Assembly: GCA_964249755.1 (NCBI GenBank)
Contig: CAXUDB010000002.1
Coordinates: forward strand, 806,001-870,000
Length of the DNA: 64,000 nt
DNA from: Ilyomonas sp964249755
GTDB taxonomy: Bacteria > Bacteroidota > Bacteroidia > Chitinophagales > Chitinophagaceae
Reading direction: 5' to 3'
Position numbers and translations under genes: made by a program. Below, piece by piece: positions 44,188 through 51,967 of this stretch; positions within the stretch are counted from its first letter, which is position 1, and the number at the start of each line of letters is the position of its first letter. The notes under the pieces are model-generated. The model did no database searches, was not told the origin of the DNA, and was given only the letters and a program-made list of their open reading frames with translations.

Positions 44188-44214
44188 TACCGCGCCCTGG
44201 GCGCGGTATTTTTA
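44188..44214 (+). terminator. Intrinsic terminator of the M42 peptidase gene
   Basis: TACCGCGCC (44188-44196) pairs perfectly with GGCGCGGTA (44200-44208), loop CTG, and is followed by TTTTT. It overlaps an upstream in-frame ATG (44185) of the next gene, which makes that ATG an unlikely start and supports the ATG at 44218. Confidence 0.85.
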
Positions 44215-44217
44215 GGT

Positions 44218-44700
44218 ATGTATGTAAAGAATTTATACAGGCAAAGTAAACTATGGTTTGTAATTGTAACACTCTTTGCTGCAGGGCAGTTGTTCATCAA
44301 TTATAAAAACGGGGTTGAGTTCTCGCCTTTTTATCACTACAGTATGTTCTCCCTGCCATTCCATTTTACTTCGGAATACAAGGTAACGGAAGTAATGGTA
44401 AACGGTCAATTGCTGAAGCCGGAAAACTTTACGCCGAATGGCTGGGATAACATCGTGATACCGGTAGTTCAGTATCAAAATCAGCAGCGCTGGAATAGTA
44501 TGCTTTATAGCGAAACCATTAAAAGGTTTGTTCCGGTAAAAGATTCATCGCTCTATGTAAATCGCGTTTCGCAAGCAGCTTTCGATGCCTGGTATCAAAA
44601 GCGTGTACTTCATCTGGCAGACATAAAAGATAGTAACGCACAAGTGCAATACCGTATCGCAACGTATCATTCTCACAACGATTCTTTACTTCCCGAATGA
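44218..44700 (+). CDS. Membrane-anchored protein of unknown function
   Basis: From the ATG at 44218 the product is 160 residues with one N-terminal hydrophobic segment (KLWFVIVTLFAAGQLFINY) and a soluble remainder rich in Tyr, Trp and Asn (FYHYSMFSLPFHF.. WDNIVIPVVQYQNQQRWNSML). I recognise no family. The upstream ATG at 44185 lies in the terminator hairpin of the previous gene. It overlaps the next gene by 4 bp (ATGA), so the two are translationally coupled and likely act together. Confidence 0.7.
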   Translation: MYVKNLYRQSKLWFVIVTLFAAGQLFINYKNGVEFSPFYHYSMFSLPFHFTSEYKVTEVMVNGQLLKPENFTPNGWDNIVIPVVQYQNQQRWNSMLYSETIKRFVPVKDSSLYVNRVSQAAFDAWYQKRVLHLADIKDSNAQVQYRIATYHSHNDSLLPE

Positions 44701-45521
44701 AACAAACATTCAGGCAAACCATAATCCGCTATTATTGCCTGCTCTTTTACGGGCTGTTGTTTTTTAAGTGGTATAACCATATGCTGCTTTATCAGCAGCA
44801 ACCGCTTTTTATTTACGACACATTCGATGTAACGAGCTGGCTGTTTATGCAAACCGGCATTCATCAATGGCTGCTCCGCACAAAGCTGTTCTTGTTGTTT
44901 GATGTTGTTTATTACACGGCTCCGCTCGTTCTGCTAATCACTTCTTTTTATAAAAATGAAAAGGCTGTTTCCGCGGCTGCGGTGTATGTGTTGCTGGTGA
45001 ATTGGATTTACCTGCAGTGCTACTTTTTATATCCCATTTCTTCTTATACCATCTTTATTGCCTGGCTGATATTTCCCCTCATTTTTATTGCTTTTAAAGA
45101 AGAAACATTTGCTTTACTGTTTGATGGCGTGCGATACTTTTTCCTTTACTTCTTTTTGTCGGCAGGCATCTGGAAGATCATCAATGGCAGTGTTTTTAAC
45201 CCAATTCAGCTTAGCGCTATTTTGATGGAGCAACACAAAGAAATACTTACTGCTTCGCCACACTATTGGCTAAGTTATTTCTATCAATTTCTCATCAGGC
45301 ATACAGCGTTGTCCTATTCCTTATATCTCATCGTTGCGGCGATGGAGTTGTCTTTCCTCCTTGGCTTCTTCACAAAGCGTTGGGATAGGTATTTAATACT
45401 TATTTACTTCCTGTTTCTCATTGCCGACTACCTTATAATGCGCATCCCTTATTTCGAAACACTGCCCTTCGTGCTCACACTATACTTACGCCCCGTTAAT
45501 GTTTCTGCTCGCAATTCATAA
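44697..45521 (+). CDS. Polytopic membrane protein, HTTM/DoxX-like topology, unknown
   Basis: The 274-residue protein has seven or so hydrophobic helices with aromatic-rich loops (FLLFDVVYYTAPLVLL, YFFLYFFLSAGIWKIING, LSYSLYLIVAAMELSFLLGFF). The segment SAGIWKIINGSVFNPIQL followed by a distal ELSFLLG helix is reminiscent of HTTM/DoxX-type membrane proteins, but I cannot name the family with confidence. It is coupled by a 4-bp overlap to the membrane-anchored protein upstream, which suggests a two-protein membrane complex. Confidence 0.7.
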   Translation: MKQTFRQTIIRYYCLLFYGLLFFKWYNHMLLYQQQPLFIYDTFDVTSWLFMQTGIHQWLLRTKLFLLFDVVYYTAPLVLLITSFYKNEKAVSAAAVYVLLVNWIYLQCYFLYPISSYTIFIAWLIFPLIFIAFKEETFALLFDGVRYFFLYFFLSAGIWKIINGSVFNPIQLSAILMEQHKEILTASPHYWLSYFYQFLIRHTALSYSLYLIVAAMELSFLLGFFTKRWDRYLILIYFLFLIADYLIMRIPYFETLPFVLTLYLRPVNVSARNS

Positions 45522-45564
45522 AAAATTTCCAAAAAGCTTATTTTTGCCGTTTTAATATAAAGAA

Positions 45565-46389
45565 ATGGTACAATATAGAATAGCAGTATTGGATATGAAT
45601 GAAGGTCATCCCAACCAAGGCATGAGATGTATCAGGGAAATCCTGAACCAGTGGAGTGAAGCCAACCAATACCGGATAGAAATAAAAGAATTCGATGTAA
45701 GGCAGAAGTTAGAATTGCCGGATTTAAGCTACGATATCTACATTTCCAGTGGCGGGCCGGGTTCGCCTTTGGCGAGTGAAGGCACTGAATGGGAAAATAA
45801 GTTTTTCGATTGGATACGCGCTGTTGAGCAATTCAACCATGCCGAAAACAAATACCCAAAAAAGCATGTGTTTTTTATCTGCCACAGCTTCCAGTTAGCT
45901 TGCCGTTATTTTAAGCTGGCAAAGGTTTGCCCCCGCAATTCTACTTCATTCGGCGTATTTCCGATTCACATGCTGGAGAGTGCTTATGACGAGCCGGTAT
46001 TTGAAGGGCTGCGCGATCCGTTTTATGCTGTTGACAGCCGCGACTACCAGGTAATTGAGCCAGTGGATGATGTTGTGGCAAAACACAGCGCGGTTCTGTT
46101 AGCTATTGAAAAAGAGCGCCCGCATGTGCCTTTAGACAGAGCCGTGATGGCAATCCGTTTTAATGATTACATGATTGGTACACAATTTCATCCGGAAGCT
46201 GATCCGGATGGTATGAGTATGTATCTACAGCGGGAAGATAAGCGTGCAACGGTGGTAGAGAACTTTGGTGAAGCCAAATGGCAAAATATGATTGATCAGT
46301 TAAATGATCCGGATAAAATTATGTTTACGCACAACCATATTTTGCCTAATTTTTTAAATATAGCAATTGGAGAGATGGAGACGGTTTAA
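45565..46389 (+). CDS. Class I glutamine amidotransferase-like protein
   Basis: The 274-residue protein has the class I GATase fold: ISSGGPGSPLA near residue 62 (oxyanion loop), a nucleophile elbow FFICHSFQLACRYF with Cys106, and the distal dyad in GTQFHPEADP (His209, Glu211). The Cys-His-Glu triad is complete, but the elbow reads C-H-S-F-Q instead of the usual C-x-G-x-Q. These domains hydrolyse glutamine to feed ammonia to a partner, or act on gamma-glutamyl compounds. No synthetase domain or partner gene is adjacent, so the acceptor is unknown. It has its own promoter space (43 bp) and a strong palindromic terminator. Confidence 0.85.
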   Translation: MVQYRIAVLDMNEGHPNQGMRCIREILNQWSEANQYRIEIKEFDVRQKLELPDLSYDIYISSGGPGSPLASEGTEWENKFFDWIRAVEQFNHAENKYPKKHVFFICHSFQLACRYFKLAKVCPRNSTSFGVFPIHMLESAYDEPVFEGLRDPFYAVDSRDYQVIEPVDDVVAKHSAVLLAIEKERPHVPLDRAVMAIRFNDYMIGTQFHPEADPDGMSMYLQREDKRATVVENFGEAKWQNMIDQLNDPDKIMFTHNHILPNFLNIAIGEMETV

Positions 46390-46406
46390 AAGTTGAAATT
46401 CTTTCT

Positions 46407-46464
46407 GTTCAGATATACAAAAAAGGCTGCCGGAATTCCGGCAGCCTTTTTTGTATATCTGAAC
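46407..46464. terminator. Bidirectional terminator: perfect 58-bp palindrome
   Basis: Positions 46407-46435 and 46436-46464 are perfect reverse complements (29-bp arms, no central spacer; centre GGAATTCC, core AAAAAAGGCTGCCGG). Each arm contains a run of six A or T next to the G/C core, so it works as an intrinsic terminator for both converging genes (GATase to the right, DUF6600 gene to the left). Confidence 0.9.
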
Positions 46465-46472
46465 ATCCCCAT

Positions 46473-47882
46473 TTATGTGTTTCTTCTTCGTCCGCCACCA
46501 TTCTGTTGTTGTGGTGCAGGGCGGTTTAAGCTTTCATTTCGCTGCTGCATCTGCTGCTGGCGTTGCTGCATTTGTTGCTGTCTCTGCATCTCCTGCTGTT
46601 GACGCTTTTGCTGCATCTGCTGCTGTTGTCTTTGTGCATCCTGCTCCTGTCTCCTTTGGTTCATTTGCTGCTGCATTTGTTCGCGCCGGTCATTCATTTG
46701 CTGTTGACGTTGCTGATTCAATTGTTGCTGGCGCTGATTGTCCTGTGGCTGACCTTGTTGCTCCGGTTGCTGTCTTTGCTGTTGCATCCGGTCGCGGGCA
46801 TCCTGCATCTGTTGCTGGCGTTGCGGATTGTTTTGAAAAGTATTATTGTGGTCATTATCAGTAATTGGATTGGTCTGGTCGCGACGTTCTACTCTTTGCT
46901 CACGTCTTTGCTGAAAACGGTCTATCCGGTTGTTATCAGTTGCAGCATTGTTCGGCTGTTGCTGAATGCCATTTTGCATATTCCGTCTTTCAACCGGCTG
47001 CTGCCTGATGTTGTCCTGAGCACCACGGTTTACCTGCGGATTATTCCCGTTGTAAACCCTTCTGTTGCCTGCATTTTGGTTTGCATTTGGCACATATAAA
47101 TGAACACCGTTTCTGTCGTCGCGGGATACATTTCTGTTGTTCGATACGTAGATATTTTGCTGCTGAATGCGCTGACCCGAATAGCGTTCTACCTCGCTGC
47201 GGTTTGGACCTACCACATAGCGGTTGTTGTTATAAACATTTGTGTTGTTGATGATGGTCGTGTTCCTAATGATCGTTACATTTCGTTGTGGCGGAACATA
47301 GTAGTGATTGAGACTTCTGTAGCCCATATACCGGTGCGGAAGAAACACCCAGTTATTGTAGGGGATACCAACACCCACATTAATTCCGATGCTTAAACCT
47401 GGCGAAAGAGGAGCCCAGCCATAATAGTCACCACCGTTGCGCCAGCTTACCCAGGCAGGTCCCCATGTATAGCCCGGAACCCAAAACCATCCATACGCAT
47501 TGTCATACGACCAGCGTCCATAGTGAAAAGGTGCCCAGCCCCAGTTGTAATCCGATACCCAGGTCCAGCCAAAACGGGTGTAAGCCCAGTGGCCGCCTGA
47601 ATAGTATGGGCGAAAACCGGCAACATTACAAACCCATACATTGCCATAACCCGGGTAATCCATCCATCTTCCGTAAGGCGAAAGCTCATCATGAAATGTA
47701 TTGTAGTCCACATCACCTTCCGGCTGAATCAGGGCTTCATCATTGTTATCATAATTGTTTCCATTGTTGTCGTAGTTATTATCGTTGTAATCATCCTGGG
47801 CAACTGCACTTTGTGCACCGAACAGGAAAGCCAGTGCCAGAACCGGCATCAGCCTTTGCAACCATTTTCTTTCCCTTCTCAT
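46473..47882 (-). CDS. Secreted DUF6600 (YXWGXW-repeat) protein with Q/R-rich tail
   Basis: The 469-residue protein has a signal peptide (about residues 1-28, ending AVAQ), an acidic N/D-rich stretch, then the DUF6600 region with W/Y/G motifs (ELSPYGRWMDYPGYGNVW, GGHWAYTRFGWTWVSDYNWGWAPFHYGRW, WVPGYTWGPAWVSWRNG, about residues 65-165), and a C-terminal half that is almost entirely Q, R, N and M (about residues 300-455). DUF6600 proteins are envelope proteins of unknown function, often with FecR. The Q/R-rich tail is probably disordered and nucleic-acid or polymer binding; that part is inference. Confidence 0.88.
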   Translation of the reverse strand: MRRERKWLQRLMPVLALAFLFGAQSAVAQDDYNDNNYDNNGNNYDNNDEALIQPEGDVDYNTFHDELSPYGRWMDYPGYGNVWVCNVAGFRPYYSGGHWAYTRFGWTWVSDYNWGWAPFHYGRWSYDNAYGWFWVPGYTWGPAWVSWRNGGDYYGWAPLSPGLSIGINVGVGIPYNNWVFLPHRYMGYRSLNHYYVPPQRNVTIIRNTTIINNTNVYNNNRYVVGPNRSEVERYSGQRIQQQNIYVSNNRNVSRDDRNGVHLYVPNANQNAGNRRVYNGNNPQVNRGAQDNIRQQPVERRNMQNGIQQQPNNAATDNNRIDRFQQRREQRVERRDQTNPITDNDHNNTFQNNPQRQQQMQDARDRMQQQRQQPEQQGQPQDNQRQQQLNQQRQQQMNDRREQMQQQMNQRRQEQDAQRQQQQMQQKRQQQEMQRQQQMQQRQQQMQQRNESLNRPAPQQQNGGGRRRNT

Positions 47883-48078
47883 CTCTTGATTTTAAAATGT
47901 TGTGATAAATATTATTGTCCATCTGTATGCCAGAAACTAACAGATGTTAACGTAAATAGGACTATCGCTGTTAAAAGGGGTTTAATGATGAACTGTAAAA
48001 GGAGGGGAAGATATGTGGTTTTGAAGTCGAGTGGTGATAGAATGGATTCGAAAGGGCAATAGAAGTGCTTTTTGTTTA
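47883..48078. other. Gene-free gap before the cassette-like region
   Basis: These 196 bp hold the promoter side of the DUF6600 gene (minus strand). I see no gene; the cassette-like region begins at 48079. Confidence 0.4.
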
Positions 48079-48279
48079 GCCGCTAACGTATAGGGCTTAG
48101 CGATGGGCTAATATTTTATAATGTTAAAGCCTGCAACCGAAGCCGATTAAAATACCAAAGATGAAGTTAACAATTAAAAGTTGAGTTATATTCTTTTGTT
48201 GGAACTGGCTACTGATATTGATTTGTAGCCGATTGATATTCCGTCAACCTGCCTATTGCCAAACCTATTTGCTAGCGGC
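48079..48279 (-). repeat. attC-like folded spacer, site 1
   Basis: On the minus strand this 201-nt stretch starts GCCGCTAGC (48279-48271) and ends GTTAGCGGC (48087-48079); the ends are complementary (8 of 9). Inside them AAATAGGTTTGGCAATAGGC (48270-48251) can pair imperfectly with GTATAGGGCTTAGCGATGGGC on the plus strand near 48088. The interior shares a diverged segment (AACCGAAGCCGAT.. GAAGTTAAC) with site 2. This R''-L''-L'-R' layout is that of integron attC sites, though the core is not the classical GTTRRRY. Confidence 0.5.
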
Positions 48280-48323
48280 TGTTTATTGAGACACGTTATA
48301 TGTAATGAGTCATAAGATGACCA

Positions 48324-49187
48324 CTAACTTAAACTTAGCACAACAATACCACATAGAATTAATGCACTAGCTATAAGCCTGCGTTTTCCATCTTTTTCAT
48401 CAAACACCCTTGAACCCATAAACACCCCCAACAATATACTTGTCTCTCTTGCCGGAGCTACTACTGTTAGAGGTGCATATTTTAGAGCTTCCAACACCAG
48501 TATATAAGCAGCAGGGCTTAAGAAAGCAATCGCAATCATGATCCACTTATGAAATTTTATTTCACGCTTTAATTCAGCTTTTTGTCCTGCCACGAAGGGA
48601 AAAAGTAAAACAGCACTAAAAATATTGGTAGCAAGCGTAAGTAATAAAGGAGATAAGCCGTATGATTTCACGGCAACTGTATCATTAAACGTATATAATG
48701 CAATGAACAATCCGGTAAGTACTCCATATGTAATACCCGGAATGATTTTGCTATTATTTTCCCTTTTTATACTTAACCCGGTAATCAGTAAAACACCGGC
48801 AATAATTAAGAACAACCCAAGTGTTGAACCTAATTTTAAGGGCTCATGTAAAAATAAAATGGCAGCTATTGACGAAAACAGAGGACCTGAACCCCGTGCA
48901 AGAGGATAAACAACGGATAGGTCGGCACTTCTATAACCCTTTTGCAATACGATAAAATAACCCAGATGCAGTATTCCACTGATTAGCGAAAACCATAAAA
49001 GTGGTTGTGAATAAACAGAACCATCTCCATTTTTTTGAAAAAATAAAAAAGGCAGGTACAAAAGATTACTTGCAACGTATTGCAGCCAGATAAAAGGAGT
49101 TTTGCCTTTTGTTTTCTTTGCCAGTAAATTCCATGAAGCGTGAAGAATAGCAGCCGTAAGTACTAAAAAAAGAACGTATAAGCTCAT
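48324..49187 (-). CDS. EamA/DMT-family transporter
   Basis: From the ATG at 49187 the protein is 287 residues with ten hydrophobic helices arranged as two EamA repeats (LHASWNLLAKKTKGKTPFIWL at the start, and YTFNDTVAVKSYGLSPLLL opening the second half). The families move amino acids, purines or other metabolites; no substrate can be given. A TTG nine bases upstream is a weaker start. It is flanked on both sides by the cassette-like folded spacers (48079-48279 and 49263-49462), so it may be a gene cassette. Confidence 0.85.
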   Translation of the reverse strand: MSLYVLFLVLTAAILHASWNLLAKKTKGKTPFIWLQYVASNLLYLPFLFFQKNGDGSVYSQPLLWFSLISGILHLGYFIVLQKGYRSADLSVVYPLARGSGPLFSSIAAILFLHEPLKLGSTLGLFLIIAGVLLITGLSIKRENNSKIIPGITYGVLTGLFIALYTFNDTVAVKSYGLSPLLLTLATNIFSAVLLFPFVAGQKAELKREIKFHKWIMIAIAFLSPAAYILVLEALKYAPLTVVAPARETSILLGVFMGSRVFDEKDGKRRLIASALILCGIVVLSLS

Positions 49188-49262
49188 AAAATTCAAAGAT
49201 AAAGCTGCTTAGGAATTCTATCTTTCAAATCATGCTTTGTTTATACGTTGGTAACGTCAACA

Positions 49263-49462
49263 GCCGCTAACGGCTCCGGCTTTCTGCTGTGCCGGACTTT
49301 CTGTTTTGGTCAGCCCGGAACCGAAGTTGATAAATGATAAGAAGTTGACGATAAGAACTGTTGCTTAATAGCGATAGTCAGCCGGAACAAGAGATGAAAA
49401 GAGAGCTGAAGCTGATGCTGCGCGGGGTCAGCCGGCATAGCAGAAAACCTCTTGTTGGTGGC
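49263..49462 (-). repeat. attC-like folded spacer, site 2
   Basis: On the minus strand this 200-nt stretch begins GCCACCAAC (49462-49454) and ends GTTAGCGGC (49271-49263). Plus-strand GGCTTTCTGCTGTGCCGG (49278-49295) is a 16/18 reverse complement of CCGGCATAGCAGAAAACC (49432-49449), so the whole stretch folds back on itself. The interior shares a GGAACCGAAGTTGAT.. GAAGTTGACGATAAG segment with site 1. It lies exactly between the EamA gene and the unknown gene, three bases after the latter's stop. Confidence 0.55.
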
Positions 49463-49464
49463 AG

Positions 49465-50022
49465 TTATTCTTTGTCAAACATTGTCCATAACGGTGTGTT
49501 ATGAAACAAAAAGTCAGCATTTGTAATATTACTTAAGGCTGTCAAAACATCATCGGCATCGATATAATATTTCAGGCGAAAAATTATAGTCTTGTCATAC
49601 TTATACTTTAGGGCAATTTCTATTTTATACTTTGGTTGTTTTAATAAGTCAGTTAAGTCATTGAAGAAGATTTTTGTAACCGAGTCATTTTGAATTGTCA
49701 AACTTTTTCGATTTTCTTCAATAAGAATTGTTTCATTTTGAATTGTCAGCAAAGCAGGCGTACTAAGGCGTAATGAAATATATACCGGTGTCAATATGAT
49801 AAGTCCTACCAAACCAATGGCAGAAGATTTTTTAAGCCAGTCAGGAATTGCGAGAATATAATATACTGTCGCCATTTCGCCTGATGAATGCTTTGTCGGC
49901 AACATGGCAAAGTAGAGTAGAAAAACAAGTATCGCTAACGCAACAATTGTCCATAAAAGAATATTGCTTAAAAAAGGAACTTTCCTTCTGACTAAAATTT
50001 GGAACTCTTTTATTGTGTCCAT
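49465..50022 (-). CDS. Two-TM membrane protein of unknown function (cassette-like)
   Basis: The 185-residue product has two hydrophobic helices (LLWTIVALAILVFLLYFAML and SSAIGLVGLIILTPVYISL) followed by a soluble beta-like domain (LLTIQNETILIEENRKSLTIQNDSVTKIFFNDLTDLLK). No known family is recognised. Its ATG at 50022 lies 19 bp after a GTTGGTGGC core and its stop lies 3 bp before the complementary GCCACCAAC core, so the frame fills almost the whole interval between two folded spacers, the typical arrangement of integron cassettes with ORFans. Confidence 0.75.
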   Translation of the reverse strand: MDTIKEFQILVRRKVPFLSNILLWTIVALAILVFLLYFAMLPTKHSSGEMATVYYILAIPDWLKKSSAIGLVGLIILTPVYISLRLSTPALLTIQNETILIEENRKSLTIQNDSVTKIFFNDLTDLLKQPKYKIEIALKYKYDKTIIFRLKYYIDADDVLTALSNITNADFLFHNTPLWTMFDKE

Positions 50023-50040
50023 ATGTAAGCAGGTTTAATT

Positions 50041-50168
50041 GCCACCAACTCAAAAATAGGCGACACTTTTACCCTAACAAATTGTCGCATTTCCTTCCAA
50101 TTCTTTCACAACCAACAACAATAAAAGTGCGCCATCTTTTAAAACTGTCGCCAATACAACTTTGGTGC
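50041..50168 (-). repeat. attC-like folded spacer, site 3
   Basis: On the minus strand this 128-nt stretch starts GCACCAAAG (50168-50160) and ends GTTGGTGGC (50049-50041), with TTGGTG complementary between the ends. Inner arms TAGGCGACACTTTTA (50057-50071) and TAAAACTGTCGCCAA (50140-50154) are reverse complements at 13 of 15 positions. The interior is not similar to sites 1 and 2. It lies just upstream of the 49465-50022 gene. Confidence 0.45.
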
Positions 50169-50746
50169 TTTTCTACTGTTTCCGCAAAATCCTATCCATC
50201 AAAATTTCTATTTTTCCCAATTACTTCCCGTATACTTGCATGTGATGCCGCCTTGTTTCACTGTAATTTTTCCTCGGTATTCTTCATCCACATCAATCTA
50301 CACACAATTGCTGGCAACGGCAGGAGCAAAGGCGTAACATATTCCAATTTTATTCAACCAGAAAGCGGGCATTCAAAAGCTTGGCGCGCAACCGGTAATC
50401 ACGGCAAAAAAGAAAATGGGAACTAACAGAAAAAGAAGAAAGGGAAATCAATAACGCGCAAACATTATTATGGATCGTGCAGACCAAAATATTCATCGCG
50501 CAAACATTTTTCGAAAACGAAAACATAAGATTCATTGAGAATCAATTCATAACCGCTTTCCCTTTAATAATTATAAATTTCAACGGTGGTAAAAAGAAGT
50601 TTACGGTCAATTTTTACATTACCGTCCGCTATCCCACTAAACAGAATAAAAGATCGGAAGTCCATCCGTTTCAACCCACATAAAAGCCCCGCAGTTATTC
50701 ACCGCAGGGCTTTTGATTATGTAAAAAAGAAACAAATCGAAAGGGC
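50169..50746. other. Gene-poor region right of the cassette-like array
   Basis: No convincing gene is present. A 61-codon minus-strand frame (50350-50535) mainly reads through the 21-bp repeats at 50445-50507 and has no family. The composition is A/T-rich. Confidence 0.4.
50445..50507. repeat. 21-bp tandem repeat, 3 units
   Basis: Three contiguous 21-bp units start at 50445, 50466 and 50487. Units 1 and 3 share AAAT(5 nt)A/T..CGCGCAAACAT; unit 2 is diverged (CGTGCAGACCA). On the minus strand each unit contains (T/C)TGC(G/A)CG, like the TTTGCA-start units of the 34321 array, and the period is identical. Confidence 0.65.
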
Positions 50747-50911
50747 CTACATCAGTCGCAAAGCCTTACTAAAATAAGTTACCGTACCCGGCAATGCCAG
50801 CCAGAAAAATTTGCGTGTAAAGCCACCAATATCGCATAGCATGATAATTAGGATAGCCAGCCATACAAAGAACCAGAGCCAGTATTTGGAAGTAGAGGCA
50901 TTTGTTTCCAT
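50747..50911 (-). CDS. Small single-span membrane protein, unknown
   Basis: From the ATG at 50911 the 54-residue product (METNASTSKYWLWFF..) has one transmembrane helix (about residues 9-29, WLWFFVWLAILIIMLCDIGG) and a short second hydrophobic stretch. I recognise no family. It lies 49 bp after the TauE/SafE gene on the same strand and may be the last gene of the ppa operon. The longer in-frame version to 50944 has no supporting feature. Confidence 0.55.
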   Translation of the reverse strand: METNASTSKYWLWFFVWLAILIIMLCDIGGFTRKFFWLALPGTVTYFSKALRLM

Positions 50912-50960
50912 AAAGAATTGATTTTGCGCAAAAATATCATGCAAAAGGATAAGCCGAAAT

Positions 50961-51332
50961 TTATTTGTCGAAAAACAGCATTTTCACTGCAATCACAATC
51001 AGCGAAACCGCAAAAATCTTTTTCAGCAAAATGTCCGATATGCTTAGCGAAAGCTTGCTTCCCAGCAAGCCACCAATTAAAAAAGCGCCTGCCATAATGC
51101 CGATGGCTTTCATATCAATAAAACCTTTCCGGTAATAATTCAACACGGCGAAAATACCGATGGGCAACAAGAGCAAGCCCAATGATGTGCCCTGCGCCTC
51201 GTGCTGACCATAACCCAGTAAATAGATCAAAGCCGGCACGATAATGATGCCGCCGCCTATTCCCACCAAACCGCTTAATACACCCGCAATCAGCCCGATG
51301 CAAAGAAGGAGAATGATTGTCTGTGCCGTCAT
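50961..51332 (-). CDS. Half-size TauE/SafE-type sulfite exporter family protein
   Basis: The 123-residue protein matches one repeat of the TauE/SafE (TSUP) family: GLIAGVLSGLVGIGGGIIIVP near residue 12 is the family signature, followed by GYGQHEAQGTSLGLLLLPIG and two more helices (GIMAGAFLIGGLLGSKLS). Full-length members have two such halves (about 250 residues), so this one must dimerise or pair with another half. It overlaps the pyrophosphatase gene by 4 bp. The family exports sulfite or organosulfonates; the substrate here is unknown. Confidence 0.85.
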   Translation of the reverse strand: MTAQTIILLLCIGLIAGVLSGLVGIGGGIIIVPALIYLLGYGQHEAQGTSLGLLLLPIGIFAVLNYYRKGFIDMKAIGIMAGAFLIGGLLGSKLSLSISDILLKKIFAVSLIVIAVKMLFFDK

Positions 51333-51940
51333 ACTTTATCCGTAAACGTGTTTTTATACAATTCTATCGCATCCTGAACAATCTGGAGCGCTTTGGCTTT
51401 GTCGCCAAAGTCTTCTACCACCACGCTTTTGTTTTCCAACGTTTTGTATTCTTCAAAAAAATGGCGCATTTCATCAAAGAAGTGTTTGGGAAGTTCTTCA
51501 ATGTTGTTGTAATAGTTAATGGAAGGGTCGTTGGCAGCCACGGCAATAATTTTATCATCCGCTTCGCCGCCATCCATCATCTGCATCACGCCTATCACTT
51601 TTGCCTCCACCAGGCACATGGGTGTAATGCTGATGGACGATAGCACCAGTATATCCAAAGGGTCTTTGTCATCGCCATACGTGCGAGGGATGAAACCATA
51701 GTTGGCAGGATAGTAAAACGAAGAATAAATGACGCGGTCCAGCTTCAGCAGCCCCGACGGTTTATCTATCTCATACTTGGCGCGCGAGCCTTGCGGAATT
51801 TCAATAATGGCATTTACAATTCGGGGAGCGCCATCGCCATAGTTTACGCCGTGCCATGGGTGCAGTACGTTTGTTGTTATCACAGTTGAAAAAGATTTTA
51901 CAGATGAATGATACCCTTCCTGTTTGTGGGAAGTGCTCAA
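51329..51940 (-). CDS. ppa: Inorganic pyrophosphatase (family I)
   Basis: The protein matches soluble family I pyrophosphatase, which hydrolyses PPi to two phosphates and drives biosynthetic reactions. Visible are HPWHGVNYGD near residue 28, IEIPQGSRAKYEIDKPSGLLKLDRVIYSSFYYPANYGFIPRTYGDD (about residues 47-90) and the metal-binding motif GDDKDPLDILVL with its three Asp residues near residue 93. The first ATG (51940) gives 203 residues; a GTG at 51883 gives about 184, closer to the usual 175-180, and either may be used. The TauE/SafE gene overlaps its stop by 4 bp. Confidence 0.94.
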   Translation of the reverse strand: MSTSHKQEGYHSSVKSFSTVITTNVLHPWHGVNYGDGAPRIVNAIIEIPQGSRAKYEIDKPSGLLKLDRVIYSSFYYPANYGFIPRTYGDDKDPLDILVLSSISITPMCLVEAKVIGVMQMMDGGEADDKIIAVAANDPSINYYNNIEELPKHFFDEMRHFFEEYKTLENKSVVVEDFGDKAKALQIVQDAIELYKNTFTDKV

Positions 51941-51967
51941 AGGTAAGGATAGCGGCAGAAAGCAAGA

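Noticed and set aside
48079..50168. Firm identification as an integron
   Set aside because: The core GTTRGYGGC does not meet the GTTRRRY rule, and no integron integrase is in view; reported only as integron-like.
50350..50535. 61-codon minus-strand frame
   Set aside because: It mostly translates the 21-bp repeats and has no family resemblance; kept as repeat only.
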